In this document: piece by piece, positions 11,773-23,251 of the stretch
Numbering within the stretch: the first letter of the stretch is position 1
Layout: each line of letters starts with the position of its first letter
Made by a program: the position numbers and the translations under genes
The notes under the pieces: generated by a model
Database searches by the model: none
Told to the model about the DNA's origin: nothing
Seen by the model: only the letters and a program-made list of their open reading frames with translations
Source: Branchipolynoe longqiensis
Taxonomy: Eukaryota; Annelida; Polychaeta; Phyllodocida; Polynoidae
DNA length: 64,000 nt
Direction of reading: 5' to 3'
Assembly (NCBI GenBank): GCA_030323885.1
Contig: CM059189.1
Location: forward strand, 48,801,015 to 48,865,014

Positions 11773-12423
11773 TAGTGGCGCCAGTGTCGGCTTCCGCCGC
11801 TTGGGTGCCATATTTCACCAGTGTTGCCAGATTTTGAACTTTAACCGGTAAGCATCTATTACTAGCCAAGACGAGCAATAAAGATTGTCCATTCCATATC
11901 AAGTATGCTTCTCTCCTTTGTTTGTATGTAGGCAAATTTATACATGCATATACACATAAACTTCTCATCGTGAGATATATTCTCAAATGTATGTATTCAG
12001 CGCTTAGTGTGTACTCACTTGTCTGTTTCTATATACTAGTATTTTAATGCTAGCAAGTCAATGTCAAAGCAATTTTATCTGTAATAGTTCACATGGCGAG
12101 ATGTACATATATTTCAAGCAAAACTATCAATTATAATATCAAGTAATTGTTGCCTTCCATCCATGGCGACGTCTACAAAAACAACCAACAATGTGTACGG
12201 GAATCATCATTTATTTTAACGCTTAGCTTTAATTTTCTACAAAAAATGAACATGTGTCTATGTAGTGTTCCCTAAATATGTTCCATTTTGGTGCCTTTTT
12301 CAATATTCATTGTTAAGTGTTAGCATTGTTCATGTTGCGGCAGTAACATGGGTAATTTGGCGCGCGGGACCGAATCGTTCGCTTAACCTTGAACTCTATG
12401 GCAGCCGACACTGGCGCCACCTA
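11773..12423. mobile_element. TIR element, TGGCGCCAGTGTCGGCT ends
   Basis: TAGTGGCGCCAGTGTCGGCT at the left is mirrored by AGCCGACACTGGCGCCAC followed by CTA at the right, about 650 bp apart. The interior is AT-rich without a transposase. The target duplication is unclear, so the superfamily is not assigned. Sequence from 12424 to 12946 shows nothing else. Confidence 0.6.
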
Positions 12424-12950
12424 CATTCTTTCCCCGTAACTACACGCCCGCCACTGCCACCTGGCGGTTTGGGCCTGCACTGCCAACTTGAGCACCGAGT
12501 AGCTCACTTTCGCCAGTCAGCCCGAACCTGCCGCGTGGTTACTGCAAAGTCAGTCTTCTTTTCTTTTTCAGCCGTCCCACCCACACATCTGTAAGAACGC
12601 AAGGTTGAGCACTGGGAACAAACACCCTAGAGATTAAATTAAGAACTGACATAACGCAACAAGAATACCATCTGAAGATAAATAATAACCAATAAAAGCC
12701 GCCTTATATACCGATTCGTGTCCTGCGTTGATAATTATTCACCCGTGAGTTAAACATGCACAAACACATCTGATTTAAAATGATAACCTGACAAGAACAC
12801 ACTCTCAATTATGAGATGCTTGAAATACATCTCAGGTGATGTGAGAAAATAAACTATCTTTAATATAAAATATCCACATTAGAAAAGATCTACCATTGAA
12901 CACCACGATATATTAACCGTACAAATTCACAAACACTTCATTGTCTTTAA

Positions 12951-13303
12951 AGCTGCATAGTTCGATGAAAACATCAAATTTTCAAAACCAAAACGGTTAT
13001 CCCTATTTGATTCTACACATCTAACTTAGAATCTGATGCACTTATTAAGCATTTGTCACCACATAGAAGAAACTCGGAGGCAATTTAATAGAATATGTTA
13101 CTGTAGAAGCCACTGGGGTCAAAGTTTTGGTGTGCTTACCAAAATTAGTTTGACATGTTTGCACTTCAAATATCTAAAAAGTTAACCATTTATAATAAAG
13201 GTTACTTCAACTTTCAAGCTAAAGTAAGGTAGACTATAGCGATCAATCTAATATATTTATCTCAGAAAATGACAACAACTCAAAACCATCGGACTATGCA
13301 ACT
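12951..13303. mobile_element. TTAA-flanked (piggyBac-type) MITE, copy 1
   Basis: Ends AGCTGCATAGTTCGATG and CATCGGACTATGCAACT are near-perfect inverted repeats, flanked by TTAA on both sides. The body words GATTCTACACATCTAACTTA, TAATAGAATATGTTACTG and AAGTTACTTCAA recur in all copies of the family. About 350 bp, no coding capacity. The TTAA target is the hallmark of piggyBac elements. Confidence 0.85.
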
Positions 13304-13479
13304 TTAAACTAACAAATTCTAGATATACTTGGACGGGTAGAAGTGGCCCTGCAACGTAAGGACAAACATGAGGTATTGCTGGACGTGGCGTAGATATTCA
13401 TGCCTCCACTCTGCCACGGTTTACAACACCATTTTTATATAGCGAATGGTAGACAGGAAGTGTGAACACTTATTTGTCT

Positions 13480-13800
13480 CTCACTTTTATTATTTTTGGT
13501 ACATTAGTTGTCCCAAGCAGGGGAAATCCCAGTCACAGACGACTGGTCTTCCCCACTCCACTGCTGGTCGATAGAAAGCCCGAGCCTACACTTTTACCAA
13601 CCCAAGGGATTTTTAACCTCCCACACCACATAGACATGGTATGAGAGCAACCGGCCTTTGATGACGCTTAAGCTATACACAGTGGTGGAAATCCAAATTG
13701 GCAGAGCTGGGGGGCATGGGGAATCGAACCGCCGACCCTCAGATTAGGAGTCTGACCTAGAAAAGAGTCAGACACTCTAACCACTCCGCCACAGAGAACG
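13480..13800 (-). mobile_element. tRNA-Arg-like SINE
   Basis: Read on the minus strand it starts GGCGGAGTGGTTAGAGTGTC (A-box-like), includes a GACTCCTAATC anticodon-like stem and a GGTTCGATTCC B box, and ends in an A/T-rich AATAATAAAA tail. The head resembles tRNA-Arg(CCT) with a short internal duplication of GTCAGAC. A true tRNA gene is unlikely because of that insertion and the long body. Confidence 0.7.
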
Positions 13801-15078
13801 ACAACGACGTATATCTTTGGAATTTAAAGAAAACCTAGCTTTGCTATTTATAATTAAGTTATCAAGTGTAGAGTTCTAGATTGTGAAAGTAGTGAACGGA
13901 TTCTTTTATATTATTATTATTTAGCAATAGTTTGGTCGAGAATATTATAATAACGCCATTTTTCATTAATCTTAATCCACACTGGAACATGGCCAAGACT
14001 GTCCAGGCAGGTTTGCAATAAGCCCGTGTGATGAATTTATTATTTACCCTGCTCATAACTGATAAGTGTGTTAACACTTGTTTTCAACGCTGGGCAGCGC
14101 TAGTCCAATTTGATTCATATCTTTTGAATTTTGTTTTAGTAATAATTTAGGTTTTTTTGCTTCTTATTTATGGCTTGTAACTGTTTGTAGATTGCAAACA
14201 GTCAAAAATCCCGCTTCCACTATACTTTGTATTAATTCATTTAACATTATTTTTGTAGTAGTTTCTTAAACACTGATATGTTTTCTGCATTTCGTCTTAA
14301 ATGGATCTAGGCCATTTCTTGGAGAATAAAATCAATAAAACGAGAACTTGTAACACTTTTCTTAGCCATGTCTAGTTAGAGGACAAGAACAATATCTTCA
14401 TGGATAAAATGGCTTCTAAAAATAACCATTGGAAACAGGAATGTTTTAAAGGAATTTTAAATACCAAAGACATCATCACCTATATCAGTTTGTTTGTTGG
14501 AGCATTACGTCCTGGCAACATCTAAGGACCAAGAAAAGATCACAATAATTCTTACCACTGGCAGTATTTTCGTGTATTGCACATTATTCCGAATTCTTAT
14601 ACTATAACAAAGACAAGGGTGATCAAATGTACATATTGACACATTTTTGTACATTGATATACAAAAATAACCAAATCTCTTAGATTCATCTCACATGTAG
14701 AGTATCGTCACTCATCCACACAGACACCAAGAGCTACCAATGTACGCTTCAGATGGGCTTCAATGACACCTCACTGAATCAGACAACTTGGCTGTAAGAG
14801 TTCCTACACATTACAGCCACATACAGTGCCTGAGGGGTTTTTCGTTGATGACTTTGTAGATATACACCAAGTGATGAGATGATCCATACCTTATTATCCT
14901 GATTTGAGGTTCAGATAGTTTTTATTCCAGAAATACATTACTTATCAGGTGGCAATTGGCATGCCTTAAATTCCCTACATATTTCTGCATGGCATTTTTG
15001 CTCTTAACAGAAACTGCGTAACAGAAATGTTCGACACTTACAAATTTGAATGCAAGTGATTCCTACTATTTCTTGTAA
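13801..15078. other. Mostly unassigned sequence with a SINE-1 tail fragment
   Basis: AT-rich sequence without a recognisable gene. A SINE-1 3' fragment (TTTGTTTGTTGGAGCATTAC and CTGGCAACATCTAAGG) lies at about 14486-14527. Confidence 0.5.
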
Positions 15079-15243
15079 AAATGTGTACGTATGTATGTGT
15101 GTATGTATGTGTGTGTGTGTGTGTGTATGTATGCATGTATGTATGTATGTATGTATGTATGTATGTATGTATGAATGTATGTATGTATGTATGTATGTAT
15201 GTATGTATGTATGTATGTATGTATGTATGTATGTATGTATATA
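15079..15243. repeat. (GTAT)n microsatellite
   Basis: A long, nearly pure GTAT run with a short GT run at its left. Open frames on both strands across it are artefacts of the 4-bp period. Confidence 0.95.
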
Positions 15244-15246
15244 GTA

Positions 15247-15879
15247 TAGTTATACAAATCTTACCTGGGTACAGATGATGGATAACTGGTGTTTTCCCGA
15301 GGTACTAGCCTCGGATAGTCGTGGGTCAGGAAGCACATTCAGGTCCAGCAATCTTTTACATACTTTATAGGATAACAAATTATCCTAGTATTAAATGAAT
15401 ACCTTAGTGTTTTCGTTTTGGCACCAGCAAAACGATTGATTGATTGATTGGTGGTTTCTTTACGCCGTGTCGGCAGCATAGGCCATATTCATGAGGAGAC
15501 TTGTTTGTTTTTTTATTCAACCATCGCCTTTACATATAACGTAAAAGCATACAATCAATTATGTGTCAATAGAGACTTATGAATTTTTAAAAGCTTACAA
15601 TCATATAATTAAATAAAACAGACACCTACTTACTTAATTAATTGATCAAAATTGTTTTAATAAACTATATGAGGTGGTACAGACCAGCTGCCCTCAAAAA
15701 GGTTAAAATGTCTTCTTGTTTTACTTTAGTAAAAAGGTCATGCATGCTGTTTTCCAGCGAAACATGATAGTCGTGGTAGGGTAGGGTAGGTGGGCCCTGA
15801 CCCACGACTATCCGAGCCTAGTAGCTCGGGAAAACACCAGTTATCCATCATCTGTACCCAGGTAAGATTTGTATAACTA
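15247..15879. mobile_element. Fold-back element with 83-bp arms
   Basis: The left arm (15247-15329) and right arm (15797-15879) are inverted copies with only a few mismatches, from TAGTTATACAAATCTTACC at the tip to GATAGTCGTGGGTCAG inside. The loop carries a LINE fragment (15434-15753) with its own target duplication, so the fold-back predates that insertion. Its right end abuts the DIRS-like element. Confidence 0.75.
15434..15753 (-). mobile_element. 5'-truncated LINE (I-like), copy 1
   Basis: Read on the minus strand it encodes the last residues of a LINE ORF2 (like DLFTKVKQEDIL and LRAAGLYHLI, then stop). The 3' UTR ends GACACGGCGTAAAG and (CAAT)n. The flanks CCAGCAAAAC and CCAGCGAAAC are a 10-bp target duplication with one mismatch. 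It is the same family as 35022-35303 and 48912-49379. Confidence 0.85.
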
Positions 15880-16066
15880 CACTATTTTACCTCGGCTAAG
15901 CTACTCCTAGTCCAGGGAGAACTTTTTGTAATCTCATTTGTTATCCTTTTATACTTAATATTGTAAACATACTATACTGTTTCTTAGTGCAAAATAATAA
16001 TTTTTTGTTTCTCACCCATCTTTAGTCAGTAAGTAGGCGAGTTCCCAGGCCTCTTGGCTTTTCTAG

Positions 16067-16190
16067 TCATTTTTTGTAATGTTTTGCAAACGATCTAGCC
16101 GTCTTCCACCCCGCGTGTGCAAGGATTTTCTTAACTGACATTCCTAACTGTTTTGCCTTGGAGACCATAGCTCCATGCATTGAGTAAGAT
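16067..16190 (-). pseudogene. DIRS tyrosine recombinase, C-terminal remnant
   Basis: In the minus frame ending with TGA at 16067-16069 the residues include KKILAHAGWKTARSFAKHYKK in part (ILAHAGW, then FAKHY). This is the family's C-terminal signature with the catalytic tyrosine (codon 16076-16078). It begins in a different frame from the upstream RT, marking an internal deletion near 16170-16190. The recombinase would integrate circular cDNA in an intact element. Confidence 0.75.
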
Positions 16191-16844
16191 GGTCGTTTCT
16201 GTGGTGTCAATAAAGAATCCCAGAAACTTTAACTTCTTTGTTGGTGTTAATACTGATTTAGTTTCATGTATGTAGAATCCTAATTTCTTAAATGTCTCAC
16301 ATAATTTGTCTACTGCTGTCTGACACTGGTGTGTTTGTGCAATAATAAATGAGTCATCGACATAAGGAAACATAATATGTCCTTCCCTAGCCATCTGGGA
16401 AAATATTGGTTTAAGTAACCTTGTGAAAATGCATGGAGCACAAGCTAGTCCATTAGGCATGCACGTGAACTCATACAGTTCATCGTTCCAACAAAACCTG
16501 GGATATTTACGATCAAGTTTATAGATTGGTGCTGTATAGTATGCATCTCTGAGATCCGCACTGGCTAGCCAGGAGTCTTGCATTACTAAGTCTCTAGGTG
16601 TGTCTAATGAAAACATTTTGAAATCTTTGTATTCTACTAATTTGTTAAACAAAGTTAGATCTAGAATTAGTCTTACATATCCATTTGGTATGGGTCTCGT
16701 GAAAATATTAGATATAGATTCCCCAGCCACATGTAGTCTATGATGCCTTTTCACAGAATTTAAGGACCTGTTTATCGAACGCCTCGAGTTCTGAACCATG
16801 AAATTGGTAAGGGAAAGGTATGCTATTTTGAATAGGTTCCTCAA
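16180..16844 (-). pseudogene. DIRS reverse transcriptase domain (partial)
   Basis: Motifs in order: RLILDLTLFNKL, SADLRDAYY, the MPNGLACAPCIF loop and the catalytic FPYVDDSF box, followed by KLKFLGFFIDT. This order is that of DIRS-type RTs. The domain is readable, but it is entered by a frameshift near 16745 and is cut off just after the LGFFIDT motif by the deletion. It would copy element RNA to cDNA in an intact relative. Confidence 0.85.
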
Positions 16845-18411
16845 TCAAGGGTATTCTTACTCCTTCCGCTAGACTAAGGATAGCTAAATTCTCCGTAATG
16901 TTATTCCATCCCGGTAGGCAATTATTGAGGTTACCAGCTTTAATTATGCTTACTGGTGTTTGCGTTGCCACTTCTATTTGTTCCCTTGGCAGGGGAATGG
17001 CTTCTGGGCATTGAACTCCCTCTTGAAGGGTCTGTTCCCGTCGTTTCAGCCGAACGACTGCCTTTGGCCCATTCCCCTGGCCTGGAAGCTGAAGTTTGTT
17101 CTGAACCGGCCTCGTCTTTTTGAAGAGGGTAGGATTTGTGTCTGCAGACTTCTTTTTGTCCATTTCGATATGTTTCCCACACTTAGAAGCGGTCTCCACT
17201 TGTTTGAACAAGTGCTGGAGTTGTCCACCGAACATCTTGGCTTGGGGGCATGGAATAATGTGTATTCCTTCCCATCATTGTCCAAGACCTTCTTCAATCT
17301 GGCTACCTCCTTGCCTGCATCTGTGCAGACTGCCTTGAAGACGTTTTCGAAACGTCTGTAGGATAGGAAATTGCTTGTCGCTGTCAGCAGCACAATTCCC
17401 CCATTCATCTCCTTGCAGAGCGATGACAATTTGTTCTCAGCCATCATCCTGTTGGCTATAGGAGCAATAGCCGAGAGTGCCAAGAGTACCCCTTTGTGTA
17501 CTGCGTGAAGAACCGTTTCAAACTTGTTCTGGTCCTCACTAAGTCTGACCTCTTAGTCCATCTCTTTGATGACAGATTCCGGGATCCCTTTGATCCCCGT
17601 GAATTTCTCAGCCAACTTCATAATGACCTCAGCCAACTTAAAGGTGTCGAAGTGCCCCTGAATAGTTTTCCTCATCATCATAGTAATATGGATATTTTTA
17701 CGCCGAAGAACCTTGCACTTCTCCAGGGGGCACCCAGGAATTGGCTAGGGGGGTTTCCAAATATGGATCAAAACTACCTCTATCTTAGGGTAATTTTTTT
17801 CACATGGGTTGGTGGAACAACACCCATTTTAGGGCAATATTTTACATGGTTTTCTGGTGCAACAACCCACATTTTGGTGCAATTTTTCACATAATCTTAA
17901 AATCTAGTGTTCCTTATTAAATTTAATGCAAGAATTTAGGTCTATATGATTCATGAAATTATATTTTGTTTAAAAGTACTCATTTGGGGGGGGGGGGGAG
18001 GGGTTTCCGGGCAACCAGGAAACCCTCCTGGGTGTGCCCCTGCTTCTTCATCACCTTGCCACTCAACTCGGCGTATTTCCAGGCGTGTTTAGTGTCTGAG
18101 TCAGAAGTCATCGAAGACCAGTCTGATGAAGAGTCAGAAGAGGATTTGTTCTTCTTCCTTTTTTTAGTCTTCTTCTTGCTCTTCTTCATGTGTGGCTTCT
18201 TTTTACATGCCCTCGTGTACTCATCCCCATCTGATGAGTGTGACTTCTTCCGGTGTTTGCATTTGTGCGCAGACACAACAACCTCCTCCTCTGACTCATC
18301 GTCAGACGAGGCCTGATCTTCAGAAAGATCCTCCCAGTTGGATTCCTCTGAATCCAAAACTGGTTTCTTCCCTTTCCTGGTCGCCACTCTGGAGGGAAGA
18401 ATCTCCTCCAT
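16745..18411 (-). pseudogene. DIRS Gag-like region, broken
   Basis: The minus-strand frame starts in an acidic, serine-rich segment (SSDDESEEE) followed by a lysine-rich stretch. After the MITE at 17724-18042 it continues with KCKVLRRKN, and shows an in-frame TAA near 17550. It then runs through SAIAPIANRMMAENK to the pre-RT motif NITENLAILSLAEGVRIPL. A Gag followed by this motif is typical of DIRS ORFs. Removal of the MITE and its 6-bp duplication leaves the frame intact. Confidence 0.7.
17724..18042. mobile_element. MITE nested in the DIRS gag
   Basis: Short inverted ends (CAGGGGGCACCCAGGA left, TCCTGGGTGTGCCCCTG right) enclose 319 bp containing a G run and repeated ACAACACCCATTTTAGGG-like words. 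The flanks CTTCTC and CTTCTT are a 6-bp duplication with one mismatch. No ORF. Confidence 0.75.
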
Positions 18412-19301
18412 CTTTTGTTGTACTAGATGTGCAACTTGTTCGTCTAGGTCAGCTGGGTCGGGCCCAGCCTCGGACCCCCCTGCTCCTCGGAATCTCTTTG
18501 TTCCGGCGACCTTTGCACCTGTGCCGGCGGTGACTGTTCTTCATCTTCACTGAGCACTTGAGGTCCCTCTGCCTTACTCCGCTTCTAGCAATGGTTAGGC
18601 ATATTTCGGGCTGAATATCACACAGATAATTAGAGTATCATTATACTACGTGTGAATCATGCCCTTAAAACAGTATTTAAACCATTTTTAACACAGGTGT
18701 ATGGTTAATAGACAGTAGGAGGATGACGGTCTGCGAATCCAACCGATCCAAACGAGGGGTAGGGACCAGTGTAGTGGTCCCTCCCACACTCTCTGTCCCA
18801 TAAACTTCTCCCACCTGTGGCTTTCTTCGCCAACAAGTTGAAGAAAATACTATAGGACTCGGAGGTATGTTATATCGAAATACTTAATTGGGGAATCTTA
18901 AAGAAACCCAGGAATAAATCCCAGCGATGTAAATGGCTCCTGCCAAATATCTCTGTTCAACAACGGGTGGCTTATAAGTAACCGAACAATCGATACATTG
19001 TTCTAACGATCCTTAACAATACAATCGTAATTATGCTGTAAAACAGTAATAACTTATGAAAAAGTTTTAAAAAATCTCTGCATGTAAATGCTAACATGAA
19101 CTAAACCAACGTATCCAGTTTGTAAGATACTAACCTTGTTGGTTTTGTAGTTAATGTAGAAAAACTGCCGGAGCTCCTCACAAACGTCCTCCTGTTGTGA
19201 GTTGATTATGCTAATTGCTGGACCCGGATGTGCTTCCTTCTCCCTGGACTACGAGTAGCCAGAGGCGTAGTAACGAGGTAAACTATACATATATATATGT
19301 A

Positions 19302-19616
19302 GTTAGTTGTTTTATGTCCTAGCAACATCTTAGGTCATAATAGGATGCGTACCAACTTGTGACAGTGCGCACTCATGGTGACTTTATAGTGTTGCCCCAC
19401 TGGGAGACCAGGCCGCTAGTTTGTGACCTGATATCCCACAGTCACATTATCCTGGTACTAACCAGTCCTTGTGTTAGCCTATCAATGCCGAGCGCCAGGC
19501 TAGGTAGCGACACGTATCAATTTGGTAAGTCATGGTTTGTCTCAGCTGGGATTCGAACTTCTGAGCTTCCGCATGGGAAGCCTGCGCCCTTACCAATTCG
19601 GCCACCGCGTCCGGTG
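19302..19616 (-). mobile_element. SINE-1 copy, head type A
   Basis: The plus strand reads from the tail (GTTGTTTTATGTCCTAGCAA) to the tRNA-like head, which on the minus strand begins ACCGGACGCGGTGGCCGAAT and contains the B box AGTTCGAATCC. The body words GACAGTGCGCACTCATGGTG and CACATTATCCTGG recur in all copies. GTAT-rich microsatellite follows to 19735. Confidence 0.85.
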
Positions 19617-19739
19617 GTATATGTACGCGTGTATTATATGTATGTGCATGTATGTGTATTATATGTATGGGTATGTATGTGTGTATTATATGTGTGTGTA
19701 TGTATGTATGTATGCATAATATACATTGTATGTATGGGG

Positions 19740-20430
19740 GAAATAGGTGTGTGTGATACTTTGTTGAACACAGCGGGTATAGCGCCAACTGAATTTTCAT
19801 TTTATTAATGCCGTATTACATTGTAATTAAGTACATATGATGACAAGTATAAAAATGCTGTGTTTGCTACATATAAAGAGCTTGGGTGGTGTAGAATACA
19901 TGCACCATTGCTGTAAATACATAGTACAGAAATACAAATTATATATCTTAATAAAACAAAATACAGTAAAACGTTGGTGTCAGCAATATTTTGTGAGATC
20001 CGAGTTAATTTGTTGCTTCAGCTACATGGAGATGTAGTTACTTTTCATTGATGCTGCTCAAATATTAAATGCAACGAGTCAAATGCTTATTGTCAGTGGA
20101 TATTGTCATGTACAATTAAGGGTTTAAAATGAGGGCATATTCTATCAGCTCACTTTGACATAACTTAAGATTATATAAACCCAATAGATTTAGCGAGAGG
20201 AATACAAATGAATTAATAAAATGTAAAAGTCAAAATAATGTGAAAATAACGTAAAGTAGTTATTCTGTTGATAGATGTATAGACAATACACTTGTGTACG
20301 TTGTATCCTGAACCTGCTTTTACAACTTATGTAATGAAGCAGTAGCCCTCAAGAATATGTTAATTTTCAATTCTATCTAGTACTAGTAGAAGACGATCAA
20401 ATTTTCTCAACTGTCAACTTTACACAAGCT
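19740..20430. other. Unassigned AT-rich sequence
   Basis: No gene, RNA or repeat family was recognised. Confidence 0.5.
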
Positions 20431-21065
20431 CCATGAAACTCGTCAAGTTTATATCAGTTTCAATAATTTTACACCAGTTCTGTCAACTTTATACCAGTTC
20501 CATCTACATGAATTCCATAATCTTTAGACTAGCTCCACCAGCTTTATACTAGCTCTCAATTTTACACCAGCTATCAACTTTACACCAGGTCCATCAATTT
20601 TACATGAGGTGTCAATTTACACGAGCTGTCAACTTGACACCAGCTCCATCAATTTTACACCAGCTGTCAACTTTACCCCAGCTGTCAACTCTACACCAGC
20701 TCCAACCTTACACCGGTTGCATCGAACTTTACACCAGTTCCATCAACTTTAGACTAGTTCCACCAACCTTACACTAGCTGTCATCTTTTTACACTTGCTT
20801 TCAACTTTACATTCCATCAACTTACACCAGCTCTGTCAACCTTACACTAGCTGTCAATTTTTCACCAGCCTCATTAACTTTACACGAGCCCTTAAAACCT
20901 ATACACTAACTGTATTAACTTTACACCAGCGCCATCAACATACACCAGCTTCATCTACCTTACACCAGCCTCATAAACTTTATACCATTTCCAGCATCCT
21001 TACACTAGCTGCCAATTTTTCACCAATCCCATCAATTTTACACCAGTTCCATCTTGTTTTACACG
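20430..21065. repeat. Diverged approx. 20-bp tandem repeat
   Basis: Irregular copies of CAACTTTACACCAGCTCCAT and variants with CTGTCAATTTT fill the interval. Periodicity is loose (about 18-24 bp), suggesting an old minisatellite. Confidence 0.75.
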
Positions 21066-21077
21066 AACCCCAACAAT

Positions 21078-21375
21078 CTCATTTTCAAAACCAAAATAAT
21101 TATCTCGATCTGATTCTACATATCTAACTTAGGTGCTGGTGCACTTATTGATCATTTTTTGCCACATAGAAGAGAATACTGAAGCAATTTAATAGAACCT
21201 GTTTCTTCAGAAGCCTATGGTGTCAGCGTTTTGGCGTGCTTGACAAAGCTAATGTTGCCTCTTTGAATTTCAAATATCTCAAAAGTTAACCATTTCAAAT
21301 AAAAGTTACTTCAAACTAAAGTAAGGTAGATCATAATGATAAACCTAATATATTTATTTCCGAAAATTACACAAT
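21078..21375. mobile_element. TTAA MITE, fragment (copy 2)
   Basis: The body of the TTAA-MITE family (TGGTGCACTTATTGATC, GCCACATAGAAGAGAATACT, AAAGTTACTTCAAACTAAAG) is present, but both inverted ends are missing. Confidence 0.75.
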
Positions 21376-21523
21376 CCTTTTTGTAGTGGGAAGTTTTCCT
21401 GAAACCATACATCGCAATAAATGCATACACATAAATACCTCATTAAACATATATATCACACTTCAAAGGGAATTAAGTGTATTGTCTAATCCTTTTGAAT
21501 TCCCTATGTTTTGTTTCATTTCA

Positions 21524-22602
21524 TGGAATACTGTAACCATACTCATGTTGTAGTTTACTGTAACCATATTCATGTTGTAGATTACTGTAACCATACTCAT
21601 GTTGTAGACTACTGTAACCATACTCATGTTGTAGTTTACTGTAACCATACTCGTGTTGTAGATTACTGTAACCATACTCATGTTGTAGTTTACTGTAACC
21701 ATGCTCATATTGTAGTTTACTGTAACCATACTCGTGTTGTAGATTACTGTAACCATACTCATGTTGTAGTTTACTGTAACCATACTCGTGTTGTAGATTA
21801 CTGTAACCATACTCATGTTGTAGTTTACTGTAACCATACTCATGTTGTAGTTTACTGTAACCATACTCGTGTTGTAGATTACTGTAACCATACTCATGTT
21901 GTAGTTTACTGTAACCATACTCATGTTGTAGACTACTGTAACCATACTCATGTTGTAGTTTACTGTAACCATACTCGTGGTGTAGATTACTGTAACCATA
22001 CTCATGTTGTAGTTTACTGTAACCATACTCATGTTGTAGTTTACTGTAACCATACTCGTGTTGTAGAGTACTGTAACCATACTCATGTTGTAGTTTACTG
22101 TAACCATGCTCATGTTGTAGTTTACTGTAACCATACATATTATTAATTTACTGTAACCATACACATGTTGTAGATTACTGTAACCATACATATGATGTAG
22201 TTTATTGCAACCATACACATGTTGTAGATTACTGTAACCATACATATGATATAGTTTACTGCAACCATACACACGTTGTAGATTACTGTAACCATATATA
22301 CGATGTAGTTTACTGCAACCATACACATGTTGTAGATTACTGTAACCATACATATGTTGTAGTTTACTGTAACCATACACATGTTGTAGATTAATGTAAC
22401 CATATATATGATGTAGTTTACTGCAACCATACACATGTTGTAGATTACTGTAACCATACATATGTTGTAGTTTACTGTAACCATACACATGTTGTAGATT
22501 AATGTAACCATACATATGTTGTAGTTTACTGTAACCATACACATGTTGTAGATTAATGTAACCATATATATGATGTAGTTTACTGCAACCATACACATGT
22601 TG
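21524..22602. repeat. 27-bp minisatellite array
   Basis: About 40 copies of a 27-bp unit containing CATACTCATGTTGTAGTTTA and CTGTAAC. Because the period is a multiple of three, long frames stay open on both strands (up to 432 codons on the minus strand), but they only repeat nine-residue units. Right of about 22140 the unit changes to a 54-bp dimer alternating CATACACATG and CATATATGATG versions. Confidence 0.95.
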
Positions 22603-22671
22603 AATCCACCAAATATGAAACCATACATGCTCATAGGCTAAAGACACCATTAACTTTTCATAGATACCTAA

Positions 22672-23018
22672 AGCTGCATAATCACATGAAACATCAAATT
22701 GCCAAAACCAAAACAATGATTTGAATTTGATTCTACATATATAACTTAGATATGGATGCACTTATTAAGCACTTGTTGCCACACAGAAGGGAATACTGAG
22801 GAAACTTAATAGAACGTGTTACTGCAGAAGCTTATGGTGTCAGAGTTTAGGTGTGCTTGCCAAAATTAATTCGACATGTTTACACTTCAAATATCTCAAA
22901 GGTTAGCCATCTAAAATATAAGTTACTTCAAATTAAAGTAAGGTAGATTATGATAATAAATGTAACATATTTATCTCAGAATAATTACAGAAACTCAAAA
23001 CCATCGGACTATGCAACT
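22672..23018. mobile_element. TTAA MITE, copy 3
   Basis: Inverted ends AGCTGCATAATCACATG and CATCGGACTATGCAACT enclose the family body. The right flank is TTAA and the left CTAA. Confidence 0.85.
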
Positions 23019-23251
23019 TTAATATTGGAACTTAAGTTGTCAAATTTCCAAATTTATCAAATCTATGTTTTCTATATTTTGTCCAAAATATCTAAGTGAT
23101 GCGAATATATTTATTTTTAGCCCTCCAAAACCTCATTTGATACAATTTGGTGAGATATACCAATATATGTACTTATTGGCTACATTTCCATAAATTGCAC
23201 TGTCTCCCATTACATAAATTGGAATAAGTCGCATGTTGATGCGACTGTAAA

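Larger units (their letters stand above)
15890..19285 (-). mobile_element. DIRS-like tyrosine-recombinase retrotransposon, internally deleted
   Basis: On the minus strand a Gag-like region is followed by a reverse transcriptase and then, directly, by the last part of a tyrosine recombinase. Short inverted terminal repeats are visible: ACTCCTAGTCCAGGGAGAA near 15912 and its inverse TTCTCCCTGGACTACGAGT near 19235. Only 3.4 kb long: the rest of RT, RNase H and most of the recombinase are missing. Frame breaks and a nested MITE show it is dead. Typical DIRS elements are about 5-6 kb. Confidence 0.8.

Noticed and set aside
15050..15278. Open frames of Met-Tyr-Val-Cys or Thr-Tyr-Ile-His repeats
   Set aside because: GTAT microsatellite read-through on both strands.
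15890..19285. LTR retrotransposon or retrovirus
   Set aside because: The RT motif context, inverted terminal repeats and tyrosine-recombinase tail are those of DIRS-like elements; no LTRs, integrase or envelope gene are seen.
21463..22761. 432-codon minus-strand frame
   Set aside because: It consists of nine-residue repeats from the 27-bp array; the opposite strand is also open, and no start context, domain or codon signal is present.
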